29,490 nucleotides of DNA, taken from assembly GCF_039928515.1 (NCBI RefSeq), contig NZ_JBDSSZ010000272.1; one strand, written 5' to 3'. The notes below the pieces were generated by a model that was not told the DNA's origin, searched no databases, and saw only the letters and a list, made by a program, of their open reading frames with translations. Origin of the DNA: Capsulimonas sp039928515 (GTDB taxonomy: Bacteria > Armatimonadota > Armatimonadia > Armatimonadales > Capsulimonadaceae). The position numbers and the translations under genes are program-made. Shown here piece by piece: positions 1 through 7,366 of the stretch (position 1 is the stretch's first letter; every line of letters starts with the position of its first letter).

Positions 1-67
1 CTGTGTCCAAATTCATGGACTCAGGCGTTTTTTCATTTCCGGATTCGCCGTGGCCCCGCGAGTATCA

Positions 68-96
68 TCGTCATAGGAGATAACCTGCGGTACAAT
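68..96 (+). promoter_or_regulatory. Possible weak sigma-70 promoter for the first gene
   Basis: TCGTCA (68-73) and TACAAT (91-96) are separated by 17 bases, upstream of the membrane-protein gene that begins at 152. The -35 box matches consensus at only four of six positions, so this is a tentative call. Nothing else recognisable lies in bases 1-120. Confidence 0.3.
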
Positions 97-151
97 GTAG
101 AAGCGCGCCGCCTTAGAGATATGCAAGTGTGTGCTGCGAAAGGGAAAGTTT

Positions 152-1210
152 ATGGAGTTCGTTTATCGCTTTTTAGGGCTGATCGCGGGATGGAACGAGA
201 GCTTGAGCCGCCACCGCATCAATCTCATTCCTTGGAACTGGATCGCCATGTTCGGATTGGCGGCTTTGTCCATGACATCACTTGCCTGTATACAGCAGGG
301 CATGACCATGAACCACACGCCGATCAAGACGAGCGTTCATGAACTTCTGACCAACCCCACAATGAAGGATAAGTACGTGACTGTCAGCGGCGAATTGGAG
401 CCGGACATCGCTTATCAATACGGGAAGAAAAGATCGAGTGGGAACTTTCAAGTCGAAAACACCTGGATGCTCATGACCCAGCCCAATACGGCCGAAGGGG
501 TTTTTGTCGAGGTTCCTAATGAATATTACGATGAAAAGAAGCCCCGGCTGGCGACTTTGACGGGGACTTGGGTTTCCGTCGACGACCATCTCGCTCCGGA
601 GATTGCGAAGGAAAACTTCAAAAAAGAAGGGCTGACGGTGGATTCTGCGGATATGCTGAACGCCGGCGCCTCCCCTCCAGAGCCGGCGGTATGGGCGGTA
701 ACGCTTGTTGTGAGCGGCGCGCTCTTTCTGGCCTTCCTCGTGTCGTTTCTGCGGCAATATGTGATCTTTCAAGTGAAGCCCAACTCTGGCTTCTCTTCTT
801 TGGATCTGTCCGGGGTGAGCCTGCCGAGCATGATCCGGGTGACCGGAGAGTTCGCGCTCGAAATGCATGATCGCAAGCGGTTTTTGAATGTGCCTACCCA
901 TCCCACGATGCTGGAAAACGGTCATTTTGCGTTGCTGTCGAATATTGACGCCTCCTCCCGGTTTTTTGGAATCCGAACCAACAACCGCTCCGGCGTTTGG
1001 CTTGTCGCCATTTCTCCCGCAAGCGTCCAGAACTTGACTCGCGGTACGTTTTATCTGGGCGGCGGCGCCGCTCCCGCAGTCCGGTTCCGTTATGAAGACG
1101 GAGTGAACAGCAGCACAAAGACGGCGATCCTCAGCTTCGCCACGCTTGGCGAACGAGAAGTCGTCCTCGCGGAGCTTGAGAGAATGTCCACTCCCACCGC
1201 AGCATACTAA
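152..1210 (+). CDS. Two-pass membrane protein of unknown function
   Basis: I do not recognise this 352-residue protein. A GTG at 131 would add seven residues, but the ATG at 152 is preferred because AAGGGA lies about seven bases before it. Hydrophobic segments at about residues 29-47 and 178-203 look like membrane spans. The loop between them (about 60-170) is polar and contains a beta-rich stretch, YVTVSGELEP followed later by LATLTGTW, which is suggestive of an OB-like fold; this is only an impression. The C-terminal 150 residues are soluble and would be on the same side of the membrane as the N-terminus. The gene stands alone: a strong terminator follows at 1271 and its neighbour has its own promoter. 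No link to the carbohydrate genes is visible. It is confidently coding, but its function is unknown. Confidence 0.8.
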   Translation: MEFVYRFLGLIAGWNESLSRHRINLIPWNWIAMFGLAALSMTSLACIQQGMTMNHTPIKTSVHELLTNPTMKDKYVTVSGELEPDIAYQYGKKRSSGNFQVENTWMLMTQPNTAEGVFVEVPNEYYDEKKPRLATLTGTWVSVDDHLAPEIAKENFKKEGLTVDSADMLNAGASPPEPAVWAVTLVVSGALFLAFLVSFLRQYVIFQVKPNSGFSSLDLSGVSLPSMIRVTGEFALEMHDRKRFLNVPTHPTMLENGHFALLSNIDASSRFFGIRTNNRSGVWLVAISPASVQNLTRGTFYLGGGAAPAVRFRYEDGVNSSTKTAILSFATLGEREVVLAELERMSTPTAAY

Positions 1211-1270
1211 CGCCCGAAAGTCCAGAGAGGGCATAGGGACGGCCACAGCTGATCTTTCTTTTAGTACACG

Positions 1271-1306
1271 CCCGCGTTAATTAAGTATTAACGCGGGTTT
1301 TCTTGT
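1271..1306 (+). terminator. Rho-independent terminator after the membrane-protein gene
   Basis: An 11-bp perfect stem (1271-1281 with 1287-1297, CCCGCGTTAAT) with a 5-base loop is followed by TTTTCTT. It sits 60 bases after the stop of the upstream gene. Confidence 0.85.
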
Positions 1307-1413
1307 TTTGCTCACGATTGTTGTTTCTGAATCGCCAAATGTGTGGAAGAATATCACAACAGCGAGCCAGGTAGGCTCTGAAAAGCAATGATTTGGAAAG
1401 GAGAAAAGCCCGC

Positions 1414-1482
1414 ATGGACACTGGCTGTGCAATGATACCGCCGTGCGTCACGGACGCCGCAGGCGAGGCCGCCGGTCTTTAA
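1414..1482 (+). CDS. Possible 22-residue small ORF with strong ribosome binding site
   Basis: ATG at 1414 is preceded by AAGGAG (1398-1403) with a ten-base gap, and the frame runs 22 codons to a TAA at 1480. The peptide has Cys at positions 5 and 11 and no recognisable motif. It lies in the 496-base gap between the first terminator and the pseudopilin promoter. It could be a leader peptide, a small protein or chance. Conservation of the frame in relatives would decide. Confidence 0.25.
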   Translation: MDTGCAMIPPCVTDAAGEAAGL

Positions 1483-1491
1483 GATTACCTC

Positions 1492-1536
1492 TGTACAATT
1501 TACAGGGTTTTGTACGGGGTGTCAAAAGTTTTGTAC
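1492..1536. promoter_or_regulatory. Three phased TGTAC half-sites upstream of pseudopilin 1
   Basis: TGTAC occurs at 1492, 1511 and 1532, so the spacings are 19 and 21 bases, about two helical turns. The last two are part of an identical 9-mer, GTTTTGTAC (1507-1515 and 1528-1536). The array lies about 55-100 bases upstream of the promoter at 1590. TTTGTAC-like half-sites resemble, from memory, those bound by AraR-type GntR regulators, and such a regulator is encoded at 2747-3913. Binding is inferred. Confidence 0.4.
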
Positions 1537-1589
1537 ATGGTAGGTTTGCTTCCAATATAATATATTTCCAGCGTTTTGTTCAAAATTCC

Positions 1590-1618
1590 TTGACAATCTG
1601 CAAGAATGGTCTTATAAT
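1590..1618 (+). promoter_or_regulatory. Perfect-consensus sigma-70 promoter of pseudopilin 1
   Basis: TTGACA (1590-1595) and TATAAT (1613-1618) are separated by exactly 17 bases. The expected transcript starts near 1625, giving an untranslated leader of about 80 bases before the ATG at 1707. An exact consensus promoter implies high expression unless repressed. Confidence 0.85.
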
Positions 1619-1706
1619 ATACTAACGAGAGCACTGCAATCCTAACTATCCGCTCTCTTCTTTTCGTTAATGCAACGCATCGCGTTTTCTGGAGTATCCT
1701 ATTATT

Positions 1707-2573
1707 ATGCAAAGAAATACTAAGCTCGGTTTTACTTTGATCGAACTTCTCGTCGTCATCGCCATTATCGCGATTCTGGCCGCCATTCTGTTCCCCGTTT
1801 TCGCCAAGGCGCGCGAAAAGGCCCGCCAGATCAGCTGTTTGAGTAACCTGAAGCAGCTGGGTTTGGGCATGATGCAATACACGCAGGACAGCGACGAGTC
1901 CTTCCCGCGTTCGAATTGCCCTCCTGACCGTGACAACTGGGCTCAGGTCATCTATCCTTATGTGAAATCCACGAATGTCTACAAGTGTCCCGACAATCCG
2001 GATGCGGGTAAGTTCGATTCCGTTAATCATTGGACCGCGCAGCCGAACCCCACTTGGATGGGACAAACGAACTGGCAGCCGGGTTCCCAGGCGATCCCTG
2101 CTTCCTATGGTATGAGCAATTTTATTGGCGCATTCGAGTTGAATGGTGGACACGCACTGTCGCAAGCAAGCATCAACGCACCTGCCAGCAAAATCCTCTT
2201 AGCAGAGCGCTATGGCAGCAATAACGGCAGTAATACACCGGGATGCAACCAGCCTCCGGCCAACCAGGACGGTATGGGATGGACTGACTGGGACCAGAAC
2301 AATCCGAGCGCTCAGTACAGCTATCGCTGTGAACTATATGTCCCGCATACTAAGCAGTGCAACTTCTTGTTCACTGATGGCCATGCTCGTGCAATGCGTC
2401 CCGTCAACACCACTGGTGTTAACGGCCAGCCCAACATGTGGGGATGTATGAACGGCTCGATCACGAATACACAGTATCCAACTGCGTGTACCAATGGTGA
2501 TGTGAACGGTGACAATCCAGATCCCACTCAGACGGCGGCGATGCAGGCTCTCGAGAATGCTTCGCCCGGCTAA
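1707..2573 (+). CDS. DUF1559 type II secretion pseudopilin (prepilin-like), copy 1
   Basis: A 288-residue protein with a class III prepilin leader: seven basic/polar residues, then G8|FTLIE with the conserved Glu at mature position 5, and a hydrophobic helix to about residue 29. This is followed by FPVFAKAREKARQ, the signature of the DUF1559 pseudopilins that are greatly expanded in Armatimonadota and Planctomycetes. The soluble domain is rich in Asn, Gly and Pro and ends with the family's C-terminal motif, here FLFTDGHARAM (about residues 218-228). A prepilin peptidase would process it, and it would be presented at the cell envelope through a type II secretion/type IV pilus-like machine. A GGAG lies 12 bases before the start. 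It is monocistronic between its own promoter and terminator, and convergent with an AraR-like regulator gene. Its ligand or role is unknown; binding of glycans or of secreted hydrolases is only a hypothesis. Confidence 0.9.
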   Translation: MQRNTKLGFTLIELLVVIAIIAILAAILFPVFAKAREKARQISCLSNLKQLGLGMMQYTQDSDESFPRSNCPPDRDNWAQVIYPYVKSTNVYKCPDNPDAGKFDSVNHWTAQPNPTWMGQTNWQPGSQAIPASYGMSNFIGAFELNGGHALSQASINAPASKILLAERYGSNNGSNTPGCNQPPANQDGMGWTDWDQNNPSAQYSYRCELYVPHTKQCNFLFTDGHARAMRPVNTTGVNGQPNMWGCMNGSITNTQYPTACTNGDVNGDNPDPTQTAAMQALENASPG

Positions 2574-2604
2574 ATCTGATCGCTTAACCGAGTAGTACTA
2601 AACG

Positions 2605-2648
2605 AGAGAAAGCGGAGCGGCCTTATGGCTGCTCCGCTTTCTCTTTTC
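2605..2648 (+). terminator. Rho-independent terminator of pseudopilin 1
   Basis: A 14-bp perfect stem (2605-2618 with 2631-2644, AGAGAAAGCGGAGC), a 12-base loop and then TTTT. It lies 30 bases after the pseudopilin stop codon. Confidence 0.9.
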
Positions 2649-2680
2649 TACACATCCCTCAATAGAGTACGGTATCTAAT

Positions 2681-2717
2681 AAAAATCGCCGTCTCTTAAT
2701 CTTGAGACGGCGATTTT
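2681..2717 (-). terminator. Terminator of AraR-like regulator 1 (probably bidirectional)
   Basis: A 14-bp perfect stem (2682-2695 with 2704-2717, AAAATCGCCGTCTC) with an 8-base loop. A-runs on the left and T-runs on the right mean it can stop transcription from either side. It lies 30 bases beyond the stop of the minus-strand regulator gene. Confidence 0.85.
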
Positions 2718-2746
2718 GTATATTTATAGCTAGAGTGAAGAGTTCT

Positions 2747-3913
2747 CTAGATCGCGCGGCAGCTTTCGCGGACGATGAGGCGGGTGGGGCATTCCACTTG
2801 CGTCATCTCGGCCTTGCGGTCTCCTGTGCGGCGCAGGAATAGTTTGGCGGCTTCGATCCCGATCTCTTCGAAGGGCTGGGCGGTGGTTGTCAGGCCAAGT
2901 CCATTGGGAAGCTTGGTGATAACATTATCGCAGCCGATGATGGAGATGTCTTCGGGAACGCGAAGACCAGCCTGCGCTAGGCGCTCCGCCATGCGAAATG
3001 CTTCGAAGTCGTTCACACAGACCATCGCCGTGGGGCGCAGTTCCGGCGGCGATTGCAGGATCGCATCGAGAGCCGGCCAGGCGGCGTTGTCGGTGGATGG
3101 CACTGAGATGACCATCTCATAATATCCAGGATCGAAGTTCTCCAGTAGGGCGGACAAATATCCCTGGAGGCGGTCCTGCACCGTGTTGACCGGCTCGCTG
3201 CGCGTCACGTAAGCGATTCGCTGGTGGCCGAGGCCGATCAGGTAATTGGTCGCCTCGTACATTCCTTGGCGATTGGTCACGCCGACAAAGTCCGCCTCCA
3301 CGCCAGGCAGGGAGCGGTCGATGAGGACGAGAGGGATCTTCTTCGCCACCTTGCGCAGCAACTCGCGGTTTGAATAGTAGCTGTAGCAATAGAAGACAAT
3401 TCCGCCGAACCCCTGGTCCAAAGCGTACTGCAAATGCGTGGCTTCCCGGTCCGCGTGCTCGTTTTCCGTCCCGATCATCTCCACGAGGTCCAGGAACACC
3501 GTGTGGTATCCAGCTTGTCCAAGCGTTTGGTTCATTCCCCAGAAGATGCGCTGCTGCCCTGTGCCGCCTTCTTCTTGGGGATCGCCATGCCACATCATCA
3601 GCGCCACAAACCGTGACAGCTGCAATTTTGGCCCTGAATTCTGCGTTGGATGCGGTGTGTCCTGGGAATTGAGGCTGCGCACCGTCGCGCGGCAGTTCGG
3701 CTGGCGAATCACCAGGCCCTCTCGCTCCAGGACCTGGATGGCGGACCGGACGACGCGGCGATGCACCTTGAGCTCTTCACAAAGCTCGCGCTCCGAGGGC
3801 AGGCGGCCGCCGGCCTCATACTTTCCAGATTCGATCCGCTCGCGAACGAGGCTTTCCACATCGCGCATTTGGATCTTCGCGGTAGGTTTGGCGGGATGAA
3901 GGGTTGTTGTCAT
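2747..3913 (-). CDS. AraR-like transcriptional regulator 1 (GntR HTH + LacI-type sugar-binding domain)
   Basis: A 388-residue regulator. Residues 15-80 form a GntR-family winged helix, with the diagnostic YEAGGRLPSERELCEEL at 32-48. Residues 99 to about 385 form a LacI/periplasmic-binding-protein-like ligand domain, with LVLIDRSLPGVEADFVGVTN, GLGHQRIAYVTR, VCVNDFEAFRMAERL and ISIIGCDNV in the usual order. This fusion is the AraR architecture known from Bacillus subtilis, where a sugar releases the repressor from DNA; the ligand here is not known. The ATG at 3913 was chosen over an upstream TTG at 3973: the latter would lie about 18 bases from the predicted transcription start with no ribosome binding site. 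The gene is convergent with pseudopilin 1. It has the same length as the second regulator at 25095-26261 and the same architecture, but is clearly divergent in sequence. Confidence 0.9.
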   Translation of the reverse strand: MTTTLHPAKPTAKIQMRDVESLVRERIESGKYEAGGRLPSERELCEELKVHRRVVRSAIQVLEREGLVIRQPNCRATVRSLNSQDTPHPTQNSGPKLQLSRFVALMMWHGDPQEEGGTGQQRIFWGMNQTLGQAGYHTVFLDLVEMIGTENEHADREATHLQYALDQGFGGIVFYCYSYYSNRELLRKVAKKIPLVLIDRSLPGVEADFVGVTNRQGMYEATNYLIGLGHQRIAYVTRSEPVNTVQDRLQGYLSALLENFDPGYYEMVISVPSTDNAAWPALDAILQSPPELRPTAMVCVNDFEAFRMAERLAQAGLRVPEDISIIGCDNVITKLPNGLGLTTTAQPFEEIGIEAAKLFLRRTGDRKAEMTQVECPTRLIVRESCRAI

Positions 3914-3997
3914 GATAAGCTCAGCTGTGGACAGGAACCGATTGTTGTTTGCTTTGGTCCGATTTAGGAACAATTGTGCACTTGGACTCTTGAATTG

Positions 3998-4026
3998 AGT
4001 ATATCATTTTGTTACACTTGCGTCAA
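3998..4026 (-). promoter_or_regulatory. Sigma-70 promoter of AraR-like regulator 1
   Basis: On the minus strand, TTGACG (4026-4021) and TATACT (4003-3998) are separated by 17 bases, giving a leader of about 78 bases before the ATG at 3913. Confidence 0.75.
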
Positions 4027-4130
4027 GGTTTACTAAGAACTTACTGATACTTACCGCAAGTTTCAGCACGATGAGGGAGGCGATCGATCCTAGATATCGA
4101 TTCCGGGAAGAAACGCTGCGATAATTTATA

Positions 4131-4144
4131 TGTAACCGCTTACA
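4131..4144. promoter_or_regulatory. LacI-family/cre-like operator
   Basis: TGTAACCGCTTACA is a palindrome with 5-bp perfect arms around a central CG. It fits the general LacI-family operator form TGTAAnCGnTTACA, including the catabolite-responsive-element pattern. It lies about 105 bases upstream of the -35 box of the regulator 1 promoter. No classical LacI-HTH regulator is encoded in the window, so the binding protein is unknown. Confidence 0.45.
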
Positions 4145-4356
4145 TGCCGAAAATTCGCATGAAATATTCTTCTTCCTTGAGTGGGTGGTTGATTGCTTTA
4201 CATGTCTGTTGAAATATTTTACCTCAAATCCCTCGGTTGTCGGCCTTGAATATTTTTTCGTTTCCGAAGATGATTCTTGGGCGGTTCACGTCGTCATGTC
4301 GATGGTCTTGTCCAGCGTGATTTGCTGGGATTTAGAAATTGTCCCATGCGACGCAA
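4145..4356. other. Intergenic stretch with no recognisable feature
   Basis: This AT-richer part of the 502-base gap between regulator 1 and the first SGNH hydrolase shows no convincing gene, promoter or RNA. An open frame at 4185-4397 on the plus strand starts with GTG, has no ribosome binding site and runs into the terminator stem, so I do not regard it as a gene. Confidence 0.5.
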
Positions 4357-4386
4357 AGGCCGCGCCCGTCGTGTTGGGCGCGGCCT
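4357..4386 (-). terminator. Probable terminator of the SGNH hydrolase genes
   Basis: An 11-bp GC-rich perfect stem (4357-4367 with 4376-4386, AGGCCGCGCCC) with an 8-base loop, 30 bases beyond the minus-strand stop at 4416. On the minus strand only three T residues follow, so termination may be incomplete. Confidence 0.6.
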
Positions 4387-4415
4387 ATTCATGGTAACAG
4401 AGGCAAGGATCGCGC

Positions 4416-5687
4416 CTAAGGCGCGGGCGTCAGCGTGAAGTGGTGCGGCGTGGGCTGCGCCATGGCGCGCATGCTGGCGACAATGGAGGCCTCGCGTGTG
4501 TTGAGGGCGGTGATGAGGTCGTCCGTCGGCTTTCGCAGATCGGCGTCTTTCTCGTCGGCCATGGGGACCTGAACGGAGCGCCAGCGGCGATTCTGTATGT
4601 CGCTGTGGCTTTTTGCGAGACCCGCGACGCGCAGGGCCTGGGTCGACATCGGCGTGGTGAGCGTGGCGAGATTGACGCCGGAGGCGAGCTGTTCCTTCGT
4701 GAATGACCCGACGGACTTGTCATCGATTTTCAGCTCGTACTTGGCCGCCGGCGCGCCCGATACCATCAGCGTTTGCTGATTGAGCGCGCTGACGAAATCG
4801 GAAGAGTTGATGGCCAGGGCGGTGGTTGGGTCTCGGAGGTCAAGAGGCATCGGCAGCGCGTTGTCCGTCTGATCCCAGGCAATCGTGTCGGTCACAGCGA
4901 GCTTGGCCACGGTTGTATTCTCTGAGTGTTCCACGGACTTCTTCCCAGCGTCGATCGTGACGGACGACACGACTCCGGGCGCATTCCATGTTTTCAGCAG
5001 CGCTTCCGCCATGACGAAGTGTCCGCCGGGGCCGGGGTGAACGCGATCCGGAATGATGCGCTGGGCCAGCGCAGTGTCCGTTGTCTTCGCCTTCGTCAGC
5101 ATGGCCGCCATGGGAGTGTTGAAGTCTGTCACCGTCTGTTTTTCCTTAGCCCCCAGATCCTTGATGTAATCCGAGAAGCGCAGCAGCACGGAGTTGTATC
5201 CGCCGTCGAATGTGACTGGACGGGTGACGTCGTCGTACGGAGACGGCTGAATAAACGTGAACCGAACGCCGGGATCGCCCGCTTTGATCGTATCGACGAT
5301 GTGTCCATAGCCGGTGGTGTACATATCGTAAGCTCTTTGATCAAATGCTTTGTAAAAACCGTCGTTCATCCCAAGCATGATCGTGACTACGGTTGGCTTG
5401 TACGCAAGCACGTCGCGCTGAACGCGCACGTCCGCCGTTCCCCCGCCTCCGCCGATCACTCGGTCTCCGCTCCATCCCGCATTGATCCAATCGATCTTCA
5501 GCTTTGGAAACCGCGTCGTCACGAACTCCTCGGTATACAGTGTGTACAGCCGCTGGTCCGTGATGCTGTCGCCGTACATCACAACCCGGTCTCCGTCATG
5601 CAGATAGAATGGCGCGGCGGCGTGCGCGGCTCCGGACGCGCCGATCACCGCCGCGAGGCCGGCGAGTGCGGCGAAAGCTATTTTCAT
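4416..5687 (-). CDS. Secreted SGNH/GDSL hydrolase (carbohydrate esterase-like), paralogue A
   Basis: A 423-residue exported protein with a signal peptide ending near AHA (residue 23). The four SGNH blocks are present: GDSIT with nucleophile Ser41, the block II Gly in NAGWSGD (70-75), GMND with Asn108, and DRVH with Asp214 and His217. The family cleaves acyl esters; members in polysaccharide loci usually remove acetyl groups from pectin or xylan. The N-terminal YLHDGDRVVMYGDSIT and the beta-rich C-terminal 190 residues are typical of an uncharacterised environmental subgroup. The C-terminal part contains a segment of the form Y-L-K-I-D-x-K-x-V-G-x-F that may be an accessory domain. A start-proximal AAAGGA lies 11 bases upstream. 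It is preceded on the same strand, 125 bases away, by a paralogue similar along its full length. Substrate is unknown. Confidence 0.88.
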   Translation of the reverse strand: MKIAFAALAGLAAVIGASGAAHAAAPFYLHDGDRVVMYGDSITDQRLYTLYTEEFVTTRFPKLKIDWINAGWSGDRVIGGGGGTADVRVQRDVLAYKPTVVTIMLGMNDGFYKAFDQRAYDMYTTGYGHIVDTIKAGDPGVRFTFIQPSPYDDVTRPVTFDGGYNSVLLRFSDYIKDLGAKEKQTVTDFNTPMAAMLTKAKTTDTALAQRIIPDRVHPGPGGHFVMAEALLKTWNAPGVVSSVTIDAGKKSVEHSENTTVAKLAVTDTIAWDQTDNALPMPLDLRDPTTALAINSSDFVSALNQQTLMVSGAPAAKYELKIDDKSVGSFTKEQLASGVNLATLTTPMSTQALRVAGLAKSHSDIQNRRWRSVQVPMADEKDADLRKPTDDLITALNTREASIVASMRAMAQPTPHHFTLTPAP

Positions 5688-5812
5688 TCGAGATCTGGTC
5701 CTTTCGAGAGTACGAATGCTTTATCATTCCACATTACTCGTATTAATAGCGGGGAATACGCGCCAATTGTTCCCGGCAAGGACCGATCTCGGCTTTCTTT
5801 GAGCCGGACGCA

Positions 5813-7087
5813 TTAGGCCGTGGGCGTCAGCGAAAAATGATGGATGGTTGGCAAAGCGGCGGCGTGCATACTGGCGACGATAGCGGATTCCCGAAGATTG
5901 AGGGTCCAGATCAGCTCCTTAGTTGCAGTTTGTACGTCAGGATCGGGCTCCGTGGCCAGAGGGATCTGGATCGAGCGCCAGCGTTCAAACTGGAGATTGC
6001 TGTGGTACTCCGTGAGCTGCGTCACTCGTCTGGCCTGAACCACCATCGGCGTTTCGAGCGAGGCGAGATTGACGCCGCGTCCAAGCTGCTCACGAGTAAA
6101 CGTTCCCACAGGCTTGCCGTCAATCTTGAGAATGTAGTTCGCCGACGTCAATCGGGTGACTTGCATCGTCTGCCGATTCATGGCCCCGACGAAGTCGGAA
6201 TTGCTGAGAGCAAAGACGGTCGTGGGGTCAATCAGATCAAATGGCATTGGCAGCGCATTATCCGTTTGATCCCAGGTGACTGCGCTGCTCACCGACAGCT
6301 TCGCCGCAGTCGTATTCTCGGTAGAGACGATCGACTTATTTGCTGCGTCGATCACAATGGATGAGACGACGCCGGGCGCGTTCCAGGATTTCAGCAGCGC
6401 CTCCGCCATCAGGAGATGTGCGCCGGGGCTTGGGTGAATACGATCCCGAACGATCCATGGCGATATCGCAGGATCCGTCGCCCGGGCTTTTTGCAGCAGT
6501 GTCACGACCGGAGTATTGAAATCCGTTACGGTCTGGCTATTCTGGGAGCTAAAGTCTTTGACAAACGCGCCGAAGCGCAGCAGGACGGAGTTGTAGCCGC
6601 CGGCAAACTTGAGTGGCTGTGTGATTTCATCATAGGGCGAGGGCTGAATGAACGTGAAACGCACGCCTGGAGCGCCCTTTTTGATCGTATCGACGATATG
6701 GGCGTAGCCGGTCGTATAGGTACTGTACGCTTGCTGATCGAGCGGCGAATAGCGCCCATCATTCATGCCGAACATCATCGTCACCACCGTCGGCCGGTAA
6801 GGTAGGACATCGCGCTGAACGCGCACATCGGCCGTGCCGCCGAGGCCACCGATCACACGGTCTCCACCCCAGCCTGCGTTGGCCCAATCGATCTTAAGCC
6901 TCGGAAACCGGGTCGTTACAAACTCCTCCGTATAGAGAGTATACAGACGCATTTCTGTAATGCTGTCGCCGTACATGACCACACGGTCGCCGTCGTGAAG
7001 ATAAAATGGCGGGGAGGCGGCGTGCGCGGCTCCCAGGACGCTGAGAGCCGCCGCAAGAGTCGTCAGGAGACGAATTGCAATTTTCAT
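5813..7087 (-). CDS. Secreted SGNH/GDSL hydrolase (carbohydrate esterase-like), paralogue B
   Basis: A 424-residue tandem paralogue of the gene at 4416-5687, collinear throughout including the C-terminal beta-rich domain. The signal peptide ends near AHA (residue 23). Catalytic blocks: GDSIT with Ser42, NAGWGGD (70-76), GMND with Asn109, and DRIH with Asp215 and His218. All catalytic residues are kept in both copies, so neither looks like a decaying duplicate. Divergence is spread over surface positions and the C-terminal domain, consistent with different acyl substrates or different positions on one glycan. A GAGAAGG lies 13 bases before the ATG, further than usual. The 279 bases before the start form a divergent regulatory region shared with the GH36-like gene. 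Confidence 0.88.
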   Translation of the reverse strand: MKIAIRLLTTLAAALSVLGAAHAASPPFYLHDGDRVVMYGDSITEMRLYTLYTEEFVTTRFPRLKIDWANAGWGGDRVIGGLGGTADVRVQRDVLPYRPTVVTMMFGMNDGRYSPLDQQAYSTYTTGYAHIVDTIKKGAPGVRFTFIQPSPYDEITQPLKFAGGYNSVLLRFGAFVKDFSSQNSQTVTDFNTPVVTLLQKARATDPAISPWIVRDRIHPSPGAHLLMAEALLKSWNAPGVVSSIVIDAANKSIVSTENTTAAKLSVSSAVTWDQTDNALPMPFDLIDPTTVFALSNSDFVGAMNRQTMQVTRLTSANYILKIDGKPVGTFTREQLGRGVNLASLETPMVVQARRVTQLTEYHSNLQFERWRSIQIPLATEPDPDVQTATKELIWTLNLRESAIVASMHAAALPTIHHFSLTPTA

Positions 7088-7123
7088 TCGGAATGCAGAA
7101 CCTTCTCACTTAATGATTGTTTT

Positions 7124-7129
7124 ATTATA
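7124..7129 (-). promoter_or_regulatory. Possible -10 box for the SGNH hydrolase genes
   Basis: A minus-strand TATAAT lies 37 bases before the start at 7087, in an AT-rich patch. No good -35 box is found at 16-18 bases, so activation by a regulator would be expected if this is the promoter. Confidence 0.35.
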
Positions 7130-7212
7130 TCATATTTTGTATGAACACCTGAGAACAATCCCTGCGGTGCTTGGAATGCCCCAAATGAACTGTTTGGGGG
7201 ATTAATTTGAAG

Positions 7213-7301
7213 TTTTGGTTCGAGGCGTCTTGACAATATGGCCGACTTCTGTTAGAGTGAACGACAGAAATGAGAGCATAATCTCGCACGATGGAACCAA
7301 A
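7213..7301. promoter_or_regulatory. Pair of inverted TTTGGTTC half-sites bracketing the GH36-like promoter
   Basis: TTTGGTTC (7214-7221) lies just upstream of the -35 box. Its exact reverse complement GAACCAAA (7294-7301) lies about 36 bases downstream of the -10 box, 80 bases away. The downstream copy is part of the 10-mer ATGGAACCAA (7291-7300), whose reverse complement TTGGTTCCAT recurs exactly in the LacZ promoter at 12678-12687. Repression by looping is a possible reading. Confidence 0.4.
7230..7258 (+). promoter_or_regulatory. Sigma-70 promoter of the GH36-like gene
   Basis: TTGACA (7230-7235) and TAGAGT (7253-7258) are separated by 17 bases, giving a leader of about 100 bases. The 9-mer CTTGACAAT at the -35 box is shared with the promoters at 1590 and 12671. 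Confidence 0.7.
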
Positions 7302-7366
7302 TCGTTATTTTTCGACACCAATTCCCGCTTTGGCCCACGCCAGCGTTAAATGAGAGAATACGAGCA

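Noticed and set aside
278..1246. A 322-codon minus-strand open frame opposite the first membrane-protein gene
   Set aside because: No ribosome binding site, no domain, Arg/His-rich composition. The plus-strand frame has a ribosome binding site, membrane segments and a terminator.
1320..1490. A structured RNA or riboswitch in the leader of pseudopilin 1
   Set aside because: I compared the stretch with cobalamin, glycine, cyclic di-GMP and RNase P core motifs from memory and found none. It also lies upstream of the only good promoter, so it would not be in the pseudopilin transcript.
4185..4397. A 70-codon plus-strand open frame in the gap before the SGNH genes
   Set aside because: GTG start without a ribosome binding site, unusual composition, and it runs into the terminator stem at 4357-4386.
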